Source: Impatiens glandulifera (lineage: Eukaryota > Streptophyta > Magnoliopsida > Ericales > Balsaminaceae). From it: a DNA stretch of 64,000 nt. Of this stretch, positions 1 through 11,429 are shown in pieces (positions within the stretch are counted from its first letter, which is position 1; every line of letters starts with the position of its first letter). A model generated the notes under the pieces. It saw only the letters and a program-made list of their open reading frames with translations. It was not told the origin of the DNA and did no database searches. The stretch spans positions 82,859,718 through 82,923,717 of the forward strand of contig NC_061862.1 in assembly GCF_907164915.1 (NCBI RefSeq). Reading direction: 5' to 3'. The position numbers were made by a program, and so were the translations under genes.

Positions 1-222
1 TTAATCCATGTAGTTATTTACAAGGATATGACAAGAATCTCACTTTCCTCACGGTGAAGGTTTGTATTTCTTTAAAACATGTCTTTTTGTGTTTCTTCTA
101 ATTAGTTATTCAAAATTTTAAAACTTTGGTTGTTGCAGGGATCTGGGCATACTGTCCCAGAATATAAACCACGCCAGGCACTTGATTTTTACAGACGATG
201 GCTTTCGGGGAAGACTATATAA
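1..222 (+). CDS. Serine carboxypeptidase-like protein, C-terminal end (partial)
   Basis: Only the last two exons are in the window. The upstream exon runs to 59 and ends in the peptide GYDKNLTFLTVK, followed by a GT intron (60-138, ending ttgcag). The last exon, 139-222, reads GSGHTVPEYKPRQALDFY, then a short tail and TAA at 220-222. The GSGHTVPEYKP block is the hallmark around the catalytic His of plant serine carboxypeptidases (peptidase family S10), which act in the secretory pathway or vacuole as peptidases or acyltransferases. The catalytic Ser and Asp lie outside the window, so activity and subclass cannot be judged. The exact left border of the first visible exon is uncertain, because a possible acceptor (tgtag) lies at about 9-13. 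Confidence 0.85.
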
Positions 223-1589
223 TTGATCAGCCAGCTTCATCAAAAATAAGATAGGATGAGCATTGAGCAGTTAAGGTTTATAGTTCTGTGAATTGTTAAT
301 AATATTCCACAGAGAAGAAAAAGGGTGGTGAAATTTACAAATTCATGGAATAACTGTAGCAATACAAGTTGTTGTTTACTCACAATTATCTGTTTGTGAT
401 ATCTGTTATGTGTTGGTTATTGTGATTAATGAAAATATAGTCATTTCTCATAACTAGTATGATGTATTAGGTTAGGTTGCAAAATTAAAAAACGTTAATA
501 TTAAACTCATTTTGAATAACACAATAATACAGAATTAACGCTACAAAAATTATCGCAATTAAACAAGTTGCTGACTAATAAGAGTTAGCAACATATTATA
601 ATGATATGAGTTAATAATATGACTATAAAAAGTTAACATTAAGAAAAATTATCAATTGAACCTAAATAGTCGTCAAAAATAGTTTACAATCTTTAAAAAA
701 AATATTGGGTCAATGTCATATTCTTAATTACATGACATTTTTAATTACATTTTTCAAACACAACATAATTTTTATAGATATAATAGTAAGTTTATTATCT
801 AACAATATAACATGGGTCACAAATAGTTAAAAAAAACTCCTATACAATTTTTAAAATAAAAAATTCAATCATCTTTTGTTATTTTCTTAAATAGGACTCC
901 TAAGCATATGATTTCTTTAAAATATAAAATAAAAATCTTGTTTATTTATTTTGAGTTTAGACCTACATATTTATTTTAAACATATTTGTTAGAACTTCTT
1001 TTAAAAAAATATATATATATTCATCCACTTTAAATCACTACCTTATTTCAATTTTTGTAATTTTTCAAATAACTTTCTTAAATTTGCATTACCTGATATT
1101 CAAATTCCTTCAAATTCACAGTGGAGTGCGGACGATTAATAATCAAACCACTTTTGATTATTTAATTTTATTTATAATTTTGTAATGTTATATTTAAGTA
1201 AAAATCAAACTTGACAAAACATGTATAAATTCATTTCAATGTTATTGTAAATCATCAAGTAATAGACAAATACATTATCTCATATATTTATTCTCCTCAA
1301 TCCTTCATCCATCTATTGATATATACTCTTTCTATTATATTATTTATTTGAACAACTTAATGATTAATATCCATCGCCGATCCTATTTATGACCAACCTT
1401 CTCATTTCTTCGGGTTCGATTCTATTTGAAAGCGCTTTTAATTTAAGCGTGGTATGACTATAAGGTGTTATACTAGTTCTCATTAACTATATATATATAT
1501 AAAAAAAAAACGTCTCACTTCTTAACCACAATCTTACCTCCTCTAATAGAAATTATAATTTCAACAATCTAAACGGGTCTTCTATTTTG
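223..1589. other. AT-rich spacer, no gene seen
   Basis: Downstream flank of the carboxypeptidase gene. It is very AT-rich with short (TA)n tracts near 1010 and 1490. No coding frame or clear repeat boundary is visible. Confidence 0.5.
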
Positions 1590-2060
1590 GGTTGTGGGCC
1601 TCGCCGATCAAACCGGTCCAAGCCCAGATGCAAGTTGTGTGACCGTGTTGGTCACACAACTAATATTTGTCGTACTCGACAACATTGTCAGATTTATAAT
1701 CTCTCGGGTCATTTAACGGCAACATACTGATGTTGTCAAAATCAACATCTCTATATATCCTCAGTTTCTATGATGGCCTCACCATCCTCCGTTTACCCAA
1801 CATGGTATCTTGATTCTGGAGCCACAGTCCACCTGACTTGCAAATCTTGACAATCTCAACATCCAAAGACAAGTTGTCATGGTAAGGAGACTATTATGAT
1901 GGGCGACGATATCTTTCATATTGGTCATTCATTAATTCCAAGTTATAATAAACGTCTTCATCTCCATCTCCGTAATTCGTATCGTACAAAAGTAGGAAAT
2001 GAGAAAATATTGTAAGGTGGAAAGTCATCATATGTTAAAGAAGACTTGCTACATGTTAGT
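1590..2060 (+). pseudogene. Ty1/Copia gag-protease relic
   Basis: A short degenerate stretch reads as a CCHC zinc knuckle (CKLCDRVGHTTNIC, spacing C-x2-C-x4-H-x4-C, near 1630-1680). It continues after frame breaks into a Copia protease core, TWYLDSGATVHLT near 1800-1845, with the catalytic DSGA motif. Beyond it, fragments like LHLRN and KEDLLHV match the sequence that usually follows the protease. This order (knuckle, DSGA) is that of a Copia gag-pol polyprotein. Stops and frameshifts throughout make it a fossil. No LTRs were found around it, and it is separate from the Copia copy in CSLC intron 2. Confidence 0.7.
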
Positions 2061-2718
2061 GCTGGGATCAAGAATAGTAGGTAAGATGACAAATCTTGTG
2101 TAATTGTCTAATTGACAATAATCGTTCAACCAATCAAACATTAACTAAACACAAGGAACTTTTAGAGATCACCAAAAGCAAAAATAGAGAACTGAATGAA
2201 GGTTGATCCCAAGTCCATAACAAAGAGAAGTGTTATATAATGTTTAAAAATAATAAGAAACATGAGTTGGGTTAAGATGTAGTAGAATACAATCAATAAA
2301 TCCCATGAAGTGAAATTTGCAACAATATAATATGCATTCTGTTGTTTATAAATTGGGTTTCCAAAACAACAGCAGGAGCAACATTCAAAACACCATAAGG
2401 AAAAAGAAGTAATGATCAGCAGCAAGAATACAAAACCTTCTTGCTGATCACCAAACTACTAGTGAATGCCAAAATGCATAATAATAATCTAAACAAAACC
2501 CACCACCTGTTCTATAAGCAAACACACTCACCACCCATCTGTATCAAATAATACTAGACAGAACATATTTGGATTTTGTGGTATATCTTCTTTCTTTGTT
2601 TCTTTCTTCACAGTGGATATCACATTTGGAGTGTACTACTACTTACTAATTCTACTACAACAAGCACTTAGAGAATTAATTACTCTTGCACAAAATAAAT
2701 TCACGATGAGGGATTTGT
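2061..2718 (-). other. 3' flank and probable 3' UTR of the CSLC gene
   Basis: Sequence immediately downstream of the CSLC stop. It has no convincing frame; a spurious minus-strand frame at 2162-2425 has Cys/Phe-rich low-complexity composition. The proximal part probably carries the 3' UTR and polyadenylation signal, but no single site can be assigned with confidence. Confidence 0.35.
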
Positions 2719-5700
2719 TTAACTGACCTGCTCCCCGATGAGATCCAGACCCACAATTAGGAAGGTAATGCCCTGAAACAATAGAAAGTAAAAGTGGATC
2801 CCTTGGGCAGACAACAAGCTTCTAACTGATGCACTTAACAATATCATTGCAAGAGCTAGCTCAGATCTGTACAGCCTGTTCTTTTTCACATTCCTAGTTT
2901 TCTTCGACATCTGTTCTATCTTGTTCAGCTCAGAAAGACCTGATTCTGATGACGACCTGTGGACACTGCTACCTTGGACTATAAGAGGGTGGTGTTGGTC
3001 TGAATCATCTTCCACCATTGATGCTAGGTCTGCTTCCGACGATCTCCCCGATTTCTTAGTAACAATCCACTCGTAAGAGCTTCCCAATTTGAATAATCCC
3101 GATATCATGGCATTGAACTTGGTTACTGACATGGTGTTCTCAAAGAGGAGGTAGGGAACAACAAACGGGAATGATCGCGGTGCTGGAAGAATATTCAAAA
3201 CCGACATCACTCCTGGGACGTAACAAACCACCCAAGCTGGCAACTGGGCTTCTGGAAGAAACATACTCAGAGGCAGGATGATGCAGAAAAGAGTGAATGA
3301 ATAGAATGGCAATATAAGCTTCCGCAGGAGAAAGAAGAGAAATATCATGTTGGCTTTCTTCGCCCAACTCACCTGACCATGTCAAATAAATACTCTATTA
3401 TTACAGATCACAAGCTTCTTCTAACATTTAGATCACAATTATTCATCCCACCATATATATAGTAAGAAAATCTTCATATCAGAAAGAATATAGGTTAAGA
3501 GAAAAATAGAACTTGTAAAACCTTTGATCGGAGTATATCCATGAAACACAAGCGGAATAACTGCATTGGGCCAGAATGCCAGCGATACTGCTGCTTCTTG
3601 TATGCTTCATAGGACTCTGGAAGTTCACAAAGGCACTGCAACAGCAAAATAAGCAAAAATGTTTAGCCTAGGTGATGATGCTACTACATCACATGCTTAT
3701 GAAATTTTCAATTAGTGAAATAATAACAAACCTTAACATCATCTAGATATATAAATTTCCATCCATGAAGATGAGCTCGAACCGCAATATCCATGTCTTC
3801 AACAGTTGTCCTTTCCAACCATCCACCACATTCTTCAAGTGCCTTGATTCTCCATACACCAGCAGTTCCATTAAAACCAAAAAAATTGATGAACACTCCA
3901 TTAACCTGTTGTTCCACCTCAAAGTGGAAGGATAGATTTATATTCTGCAATCTTGTGAGCAAATTCTCATCTTTGTTAACAAAGGTCCATCTTGTTTGGA
4001 CCAATGCCAAATCATTATGCCCCTGAAAATTAGAGAGACATAAATAGCTAAAGAACATGAGGGAATAATAACACTTGTGAAAGAGAGCAAAGAAGGGCTT
4101 AAAAGGCCGACTATTGTTAAGTTAGATCTAACATTTTTTGTTAGGCTTCTCAATTACAGTTCGACTAAAATGATTTTTAGCAACAACTTTGAGTTCCTTG
4201 AAAATTTTGGGTAATGAATGAAGGAACTAAACCACTATGTGCATTCTTTGTTGGTGGCCGGCGATGTCTCTTCCACTTGAAAAACCGTTTGACAGCAAGA
4301 ATCAAACAAACGACAACATTTCCATCAATACGTCAACGCCAAAAAACCTATGCTCATAAATGTATTTGGATAGTAACATGACATTCATGGTGATAACTCA
4401 CGGGGGCTAATAAGTGAAACTCATGGTCACATCCACACATTTTATGGACATAGATCACACCCAGACATTTGATATGTGTTAGGGTTTAAAATAAGGCATT
4501 TGGAGGCCTTGGTAATGAGTTTGATTAATATTGTTAGATTATTAGTGAGGTAATAGGGTATGCTTGAATATTGATGTAACTTCTTTGTCTCCCTTCTAGC
4601 CTTAGGGAATTTAACTTCTCATCTTAATGCAGTCTATTTCTCATCTCCTTTTTTCTTACCCTAATATCTTACTACTTACCTATTATACCTAGCCCTAGAA
4701 TTTCACCTCGTATCACTGGTATCAGATGTAAGATCTTGTCAAAGTGTAAACAATGGAGATCTCAAGTGATATGGAAGAGGTTCGATCAAGACTGCAAGAA
4801 CATGATGATATGGTTGTCACGAATGGAAGCTGTGATGGAAGACATGCTGAAAATGTGAAAAAAAATGATGATGCAAGGTAAGTGTTTCACGAGCAAGCAC
4901 CCAAATCTTTTTCTTTGGTTTGATGGTGAAGATGTTAAAGAATGGATCATTAAGGTGAAAGAACATTTTGATCAATGAAAACTACGAAAGAGAAAAAGGC
5001 TCAAATAGGAAGAGGGATAAATTCAAAAGAGATATACTTGAGTTGTTTAGCTCTTATTTACAAGAAATCCAAACAATGCTCTGATTTGGCCAGAATTGTA
5101 CTGAACTATTCAAAATTACTTTAATCCACCGAATTCAAAACAGATGAAATATATGAAAGTTCCCCATAAAGCATTTGAAGGGAACTGTGGAAGTAAATGC
5201 TAAACTGCATATATTTACATATGAGGAAATAAGATAGACAATTTTATTCCAATAAAATGCATTATCATACTTGCACAATGTAAATTCTCCTCCTATACAT
5301 ACTAGTAAAGGAGATCTTCAATAATTAATGGAGAAAAAAGTTGCAATTGAAGATATATGTCTCAACCAAGGAAGAGAGCCAAGAACCAAAAATGTTGCAG
5401 ACGAGTATGATGTGAAAGAAGCAAGTAATACCATGGAGTTATTGAGGCTTGAGTGGCACCCTTCACGGCCTTCTAATAAGTTGCAAGGATGAAGAAATCA
5501 ATGAGTCGAGAATCCCCGAAAAATCACCAGAGGTAGAATCTGATGATAAGGTCAATTTGATTGAGGGTGATAGTGACACTGTTATTGTTGTTCTGGATTT
5601 TTTCCGAGTAAAATATCGTCGCATGATGAAGTCAGAGGAAGACAAAAATCGAACGAGAACAAGAGGCCGCATTGTTCATCTGCGGACCTTTAGTTTCAGA

Positions 5701-8700
5701 TTCATTCAATGGTTGTTAGGGTGGCATGTTTTCACTCGAGGACAAGCGAAATGTTATGGCCAAGGGTTTCCCTAAAGATGGGATTGATTACTATGATATT
5801 TTCTCCCCCGTGATTAAGTACACCTCCATAAGGGTGATGCTAGCTCTAGGTTGTCATTTGGACCTTGAGAAAATGGATGTAACGACAAAATTCCTTCATA
5901 GTGACCTAAAAAGAAGTCATCTACATGAGACAACCCAAGATCTCCATCAAGGTTGGTGAAGAGAATAAGCTAGTTCTTCTTAAAAAAACATTTATATGGA
6001 TCCTAACAAAGTCCAAGGCTGTGGTAAGAAGATTGACAACGTCATGGCAGGCAATTCCTTCAAGAGAAGTAGATATGACGCATGTGTGTACATGATGTTG
6101 CTAAGAAACAAGTCTATCATTTACTTACTTCTCTATGTTCATGACATGTTTATGATATGCACTGAAATGAATGTCATCAATGACATTAAAAAGCTTCTAG
6201 GAATTGAGTTCGAGATGAAAATTTGGGAAGTGCCAAAAAGCTACTTGGCATGGACATTCAAAGAGATAGAACCAGAAAGTCTTCATTCATGTTTGGCATC
6301 TATGGGACTAAAGAATTTGGTTAATTGTCAACAAGAGACAGTGTTATGCACAGTGAAATTGGGATTAAAGATGAATAGTGATATCACCTTCTTGAAGACA
6401 ATGAAGATCTTATGGGGATTGGGGGAAGGTTTGATATGTGTTAGATTGTTGATACACACATTAATACCATTTTCCGAGCAATTATGGATTAAAAGGAGTT
6501 ATAAAGATTGGAGACTTTTTGTAACTAGCACAAGACTACCGAGAGGAAGTTTGAGCTCATCCCGGTAGGCATGTTGCAAGGGAAAATATAGGAATAAAAT
6601 TGTGGGATTAATTGAGCACATTGTCACGTGTCTTGGATAAGTGGACAAACAAACTAAATATTTTTGGCTGGACAAAAATAGATTTCCCTAGTTTGTTAAG
6701 ATTTCTGCCAGTTGTCCCATGATCTGAGAAATTCAATATGCAGGAATTTGTACACCACTTGTGATTGACCAGCTGAAATTGGCTGAATTTTTTAGGAGAG
6801 ACATCCAGGCATACGTTCTAGTGCAGTCCCATAGTCACAAATCTTGTTTTGGTTGAGTGTAGAGAGAGAGAAGTTTCTACAGTAACATGGGTCTATCGGT
6901 CCCAAGAAAGAGTGTTTCTGAGGACACCTTGTTTATTCTTGTAGTCTTTCTTTGTAATCCTACCTTGATATAGTGGAAAAGCCTAGACTCTGTCTTGAAA
7001 AGTGAATGTACACAGTTTGACTGAACCTATAAGCATTGGTGTTATTTCTTTGCTTGCTTTACCTCTTCTTGCTTCTCAGGTGAAAGTTGTATGGGCAAAA
7101 TTGCATGGTTATATTTTGATTCAAGTTGTTTGTTGGTTTCAACATACATTGACTCTCTGTTGTGTTACCTAGTTGTAGGGTGAAGTCAACATTCCCCTCA
7201 GCAATAAGTGTTAGGGTTAGGGTTTAAAATAGGGTATTTGGGCCTTAGTAGTGGGCCTTAACAGTCAATTTGATTAAATTGACTCAATGTGTTTGTCTCT
7301 CTCCTAGCCCTAGGGCACATTCAGTTTCTCATTTTAGTGCAATCTATTTTCTTGCCCTAATATCTTACTACTTAACTATAATACCTAACCCTATAATGTC
7401 ACCTCATATCAACACCCTCCCTAAATCGCATTCATCCTTTGTTGTTCAATCCCAACCCTTGGTGCCTTCTAATCTCCATTGATATAAACCATAATCCCAA
7501 TATGTAAGAGAAACACCATTAGACTTCTCTTTTTTGGGAAAAACACCATTAGACTTCTTATGTTAGGGTACATTAAGTTGCTCTGAAAATTTAGAATAAA
7601 AGGTTCTATAAATACTCCACTTGTTTGTAGTAAAAGTAAATAGCTTTCTTATATTGTGAAACAGAAAACATAATCAAGTTATTCTCTTGATAGAAGTACA
7701 CTTTAGATGATCAGGGAGTGTCAATTCAGCATGCGGCTAGTGATGCACAAATTAGAAAAAATAGACTCTGCACTTTATTATATTGTGTACTTTTACCCAA
7801 ATTGTTACACAGAGTTGTTAGCAAAACTAGCAATGGCAATGTATTATTTAATAAGTATAGGTGGTATTTCATTTCGATAAATGGAGGTGGCTAGCTAAAG
7901 AATCAAGCATTCAATGAAGAATGAAATTACATCCTGGCCTCTCTTCTCACCATAAGGCTCTCTAAAAACCCTATCTAACCCTAGAATAAGATCATGCATT
8001 CGTATCGGATGGTGACACCGAAATTGCAGTGTCCGCCTGAAGTAGGACAACTAGCAAACAACCAACCTGCATAGATGCCTGGCGGGGGAGTGTGATGCAT
8101 TGTTATGATCCAATTGGTTAAGTTATAGGACTTGCTTCCCTTATTGGAAGTTCAATAATCTTTAGGCTCTCCAACTTTAACAACTAGCTTCTAAGGAGTA
8201 GTTCTCGTAAGGGTTCTTATAATAGTACTTAAATCTGATATGTTTTTCATGCATAATGTTCATTATAAACCAAACTAAAATATTGTGCAAAAAAAATCAA
8301 AAGATTGATTAAGAAAATAAGATTGTTCAAATGCGTTACTAAGAGAATGGTTTCCAATTCAGGCCAATAAATATATGCTTACCTTGAAGTATGGAATCGT
8401 TTTCTTCAAGAAATCAGGAGTTGGCTGAAAATCTGCATCAAAAATGGCAACATACTCATAATTCTTAACGTACTCACATCCCATTGCAGATTTAAGATTC
8501 CCTGCCTTATAGCCTGTTCGAATAAGCCGATGTCTGTACAGTATATGAATGCCCCTTTGTTGCCACTTCTGTACTTCAGCCTTTATAAGGACTTGAGCAT
8601 TTAAATCATCAGAATCATCTAGTACCTGTATTAGCATTCTATCCCTGGGCCAATCTTGTACACATACAGCTGCAATAGATTGTTGGTAAACCTGGACGAA

Positions 8701-9682
8701 CATCCAACAACATATTAATAATACACTGAGAATAAATAGACTCGGCCAGTTCTCAGTCCAACTTAACTACGCCTTTCCTAGGGGGGGCTATCTTTTCAAA
8801 TGCAAGGTTTTTTTCTAGTAGAACAGGGACAAGTATTATACAAAGAACCCGATTTGCACGAAACTAGCTACTCAATTGTAGAACAGGGACAAGTTTGGAG
8901 AATAGTATTCAATTGGGCTAAGTCTGAGAGCAAGAAGGGATGAGGAACCTACATCTTACCTCCTTCTCATTGCACATCGGGATCTGCACCAACACCATGG
9001 GATAATCTTCCACATTCACGTTGGTTGATTCAGCTGGATATTCCATCAGTGCTACGGGCTTTATTCCTCTAAGCTTTATCCAAAAGCATCCAAGAACCAA
9101 AACTAGTCGATCTAATGACTGAACCAAGAAGAGAACGACGCAGACATTTGTCAAACTCTGCAATAAGGGTGCAAGATAGTTCGCCCTGATCAGGATCCAA
9201 TTGGCGTACATAAGCTCCAGAAAATCCAACACCCTGGTCGAATCCAGAGACGGCGGACTGAAATGCCATCCTCTGAAGTAAGCAACTAGCTCGAAAACAA
9301 GGAGCACGAGGAGAATAACCAAAAAGACCTTAATAGCGCGGTACAATCGCGAATCCTTGCCCGGAGACGCGAGATCGTCGACAGAATCAGCGGTGGTGAT
9401 GCGGCGATTGGCGGTACGAAGGAGGGAAAGGAGGCCATGGGTTAGGAAGAGTAAGGAATTGGCTAGCTGCTGGAAACGGAGGAGGCAGACCCAAGATAAT
9501 TGACGGGCGCTGCGAGAGCGTTCTTTATCGACAGGACGATCGGTGGTAGGGCTGAGGATCTCGACTGTTAACCAATTAGGCTTTTCGGAATTCTTATCGG
9601 GAAGGAGATCGGTGGTGTCGTTATCTCTCTCTCTTTGCTTGTTCCACCATTCCTGGAATTCATGATTCGGCGGTCGAGACAT
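2719..9682 (-). CDS. CSLC: Cellulose synthase-like C (xyloglucan backbone glucan synthase), 5 exons
   Basis: Exons on the minus strand are 9682-8960, 8691-8383, 4022-3732, 3635-3522 and 3372-2719. All have GT-AG borders and phase 0 joins, giving about 696 residues, the normal CSLC length. CSLC enzymes are Golgi membrane GT2 glycosyltransferases that make the beta-1,4-glucan backbone of xyloglucan from UDP-glucose. Visible motifs are a membrane segment near residues 115-137, IPMCNE, the first Asp in LDDSDD, the DxD in FDADFQP, the acidic TVEDMD in exon 3 and QQYRW (the Q-x-x-R-W product/acceptor motif) in exon 4. The hydrophobic C-terminal segments end in [10 protein letters not shown], a typical CSLC tail. 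The N-terminus [17 protein letters not shown] resembles the CSLC6/8-type subgroup as I remember it. Intron 2 (8382-4023) is unusually long because of a retrotransposon. No frame damage is seen. Confidence 0.95.
4477..4715 (+). repeat. 5' LTR of the intronic Copia element
   Basis: A 239 bp repeat beginning TGTTAGGGTTTAAAATA and ending CTCGTATCA. It shares its start, its middle (taatatcttactacttac) and its end with 7209-7411. Confidence 0.75.
5449..6570 (+). pseudogene. Degenerate Copia reverse-transcriptase region
   Basis: Fragments in several frames follow Copia RT order. [20 protein letters not shown] and [12 protein letters not shown] (5780-5915) correspond to the RT N-terminal block. [12 protein letters not shown] near 6130 corresponds to the catalytic YVDD block, with the first Asp replaced by His. 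[16 protein letters not shown] near 6210-6250 corresponds to the following block. Frameshifts and stops separate them, so no product is expected. An upstream stretch near 4900 ([11 protein letters not shown]) looks gag-like. Confidence 0.75.
7209..7411 (+). repeat. 3' LTR of the intronic Copia element
   Basis: A 203 bp diverged copy of 4477-4715. It has an extra TTAGGG-like unit at its start and internal deletions. It ends CTCATATCA. Confidence 0.72.
7412..8382. other. Remainder of CSLC intron 2
   Basis: Intronic sequence between the retroelement and exon 2. No coding frame is seen. A GC-richer patch near 7930-8090 (including cctggcgggggagtg) may be another repeat fragment that I could not classify. 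Confidence 0.4.
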
Positions 9683-9960
9683 AAAGCTAAAAAGTGGAGC
9701 AATGATTAATTGAAGATTGCTCCAACGATTGATTGATTGATTGATTGACCTATCTACGTTGTTTCGCTTTCAGTGAATCATTGCCGCCAACGCCAACGAG
9801 AAACCTTCACACACACAACACACACTGTCGCAACTGTCCTGTTTCTTTCTCTCTCTTTCTCTCTTTGTGATCCGGAATGGTGGAGAAAGGGTGAGGTGAC
9901 TCACAGTTGGACTATAATTAGAAACTGTCTCTCTCAATTCTCAAATGTAACTGGTCTTTG
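9683..9960 (-). promoter_or_regulatory. 5' flank/leader of the CSLC gene
   Basis: Immediately upstream of the CSLC start codon on the minus strand. It contains a GATT tandem (9728-9746) and a long CT/GA-rich tract (about 9843-9868), a common feature of plant 5' leaders and core promoters. No certain TATA box was assigned. Confidence 0.35.
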
Positions 9961-10625
9961 ATACTCATCACTTATAGGAATTGATTCTATCCAAAATAGT
10001 GACAATATTTTCAAATAAATTTATCATCAATATTCGGTATGACTAGTGTGTTAATGGTATAAAACCGAGATTTCGGTATACCAAAGTATCGGTAAGATAA
10101 CGCCATGACTTTTTGTATACCAAAATTTTGGTACGACATACTATATAGAAAAAAATTATGTATACCGTATTGACCTATTCCTAATCGTAATGAATTAAAC
10201 ATTTTAAGTCTTTTTTCCTTCGCCTAGCCATAGGAAAGGAAGAGTTAAGTCTGCCGTTACTTTTAATTTATTCCTCTTTGTTTGGTTTTGTATTCCGCAA
10301 TAGAAAAGTAAAGTCTAAGCCTAAAAAGTAAAGAGATGTCAGAAAAAAAAGAGGTAAGAGTCTTCTCATTTGCCTTTTTAAGGTATATGATTAGTAAGGT
10401 CAATCCGCGTTTAGATGCATTTCTTTTTATCTTTTAGTCGGGAAGATGTTTTACTCCGACATAATTGAGGGTTCCTCCGAATTGCACAAATTATAGATAA
10501 CTCTCAAAATTTAATTAATAGATATATTATCAAAGTATATAATAATTAATTATTTAAATTTTTGTAAGTTAAAATCAAAGTCTCATACTATCTTTCACAT
10601 TAAAAATAAATTTATGTATTAATTT
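9961..10625. other. Spacer with a decayed TATACC/GGTATA-rich repeat
   Basis: Between 10030 and 10170 variants of ggtatacc / tcggtat recur in both orientations. This pattern is seen in remnants of small non-autonomous DNA transposons. The rest is unremarkable AT-rich DNA. Confidence 0.3.
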
Positions 10626-11039
10626 GTTATAACAAAAATAAAGTCACAAATACAACGTGGCTTCCCATATGAGCAAGAGAAAGAAAAAAAAATTAATTCA
10701 ATTCTCGCTCATTATCTTCAAATCATTTCTCTCTTTTTCAATTCTGTCTAATAAAAATCGTTTCCAAATCCAAAACCCTAGATTTATTCATTGCACTTAT
10801 ACAAAACACAAATTTTTTCGCCAAAATTGTATGTTTTTCAGCTTAAGTTATACAAAACATTATTTTTAATTTGTATAGATAACGAAGTTCTTCAGGTTTA
10901 ACAAACCCTAAACATTTTTTTATGTTCAGGAACCCAGTAAAGACAACGTCGTAGAAAATGAAGCAATGTATAAATTGTCCGTTGAACCCGAAATGTATTA
11001 TTACTTTTGTTGTAGTTGTGTTACTGTTTTGTTAAAGCT

Positions 11040-11170
11040 TATATTATTTTGGTTGTTTTGACGTCGAACATGGCCTTATTATATTGAAATAGGTCTATAA
11101 AATAGTCCTGAACAAGGGCATGTTCCAGTTCTGCATTCCACATGAAAATCTCCAATGTTCGGGACATTTT
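11040..11170. repeat. Left cluster of the GTTCGGGAC-type palindromic motif
   Basis: Copies such as gtcctgaacaagggcatg and ccaatgttcgggacat, plus tcgaacatggcc at 11064. They are shared with the arrays at 13.55-14.02 kb and 17.34-17.61 kb. Confidence 0.55.
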
Positions 11171-11429
11171 AATTAGGAATGGATCTATGTAAGGGTTAGC
11201 CCACCCTAAAAAAATAAAAACTTTTATTACGGTAAAAATTGACATTACTCCCCAATTTCATAAAATTTTAAATATAATTCACTGTTTATTTATATAGTTA
11301 TTAAAAAAATGGAAAACTTACATTTATTAACTCGTTTTACTCAAAATTTTATCGTTATTTTTTAAGATCACCCAATTTTTTTCAAGTCCACCCCCAAGTC
11401 TAAATCTTGGATCCGTTCTTAATTTTAAT

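Larger units (their letters stand above)
4477..7411 (+). mobile_element. Old internally deleted Copia LTR element in CSLC intron 2
   Basis: Two related direct repeats bound it: 4477-4715 (starts TGTTAGGG, ends TATCA) and 7209-7411 (same ends). A primer-binding-like TGGTATCAG sits at 4717-4725, one base after the left LTR, matching the initiator tRNA-Met site. The interior is only 2.5 kb, so most of gag, integrase and RNase H is missing; a decayed RT region remains. The LTRs differ by many substitutions and several indels, so the insertion is old. It lies antisense to CSLC. Flanking bases (atatg on the left, acacc on the right) do not form a clean target duplication, and no clear polypurine tract precedes the right LTR. 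Confidence 0.75.

Noticed and set aside
2162..2425. 87-codon open frame on minus downstream of CSLC
   Set aside because: Low-complexity Cys/Phe/Leu-rich translation with no family resemblance. It lies in the probable 3' UTR or flank.
4717..4725. Reading the whole CSLC intron 2 as one active Copia element
   Set aside because: The LTRs are too diverged, the interior is far too short, no polypurine tract or TSD was found, and the RT is broken.
5463..5672. Minus-strand frame opposite the Copia RT region
   Set aside because: Shadow of the plus-strand retroelement reading.
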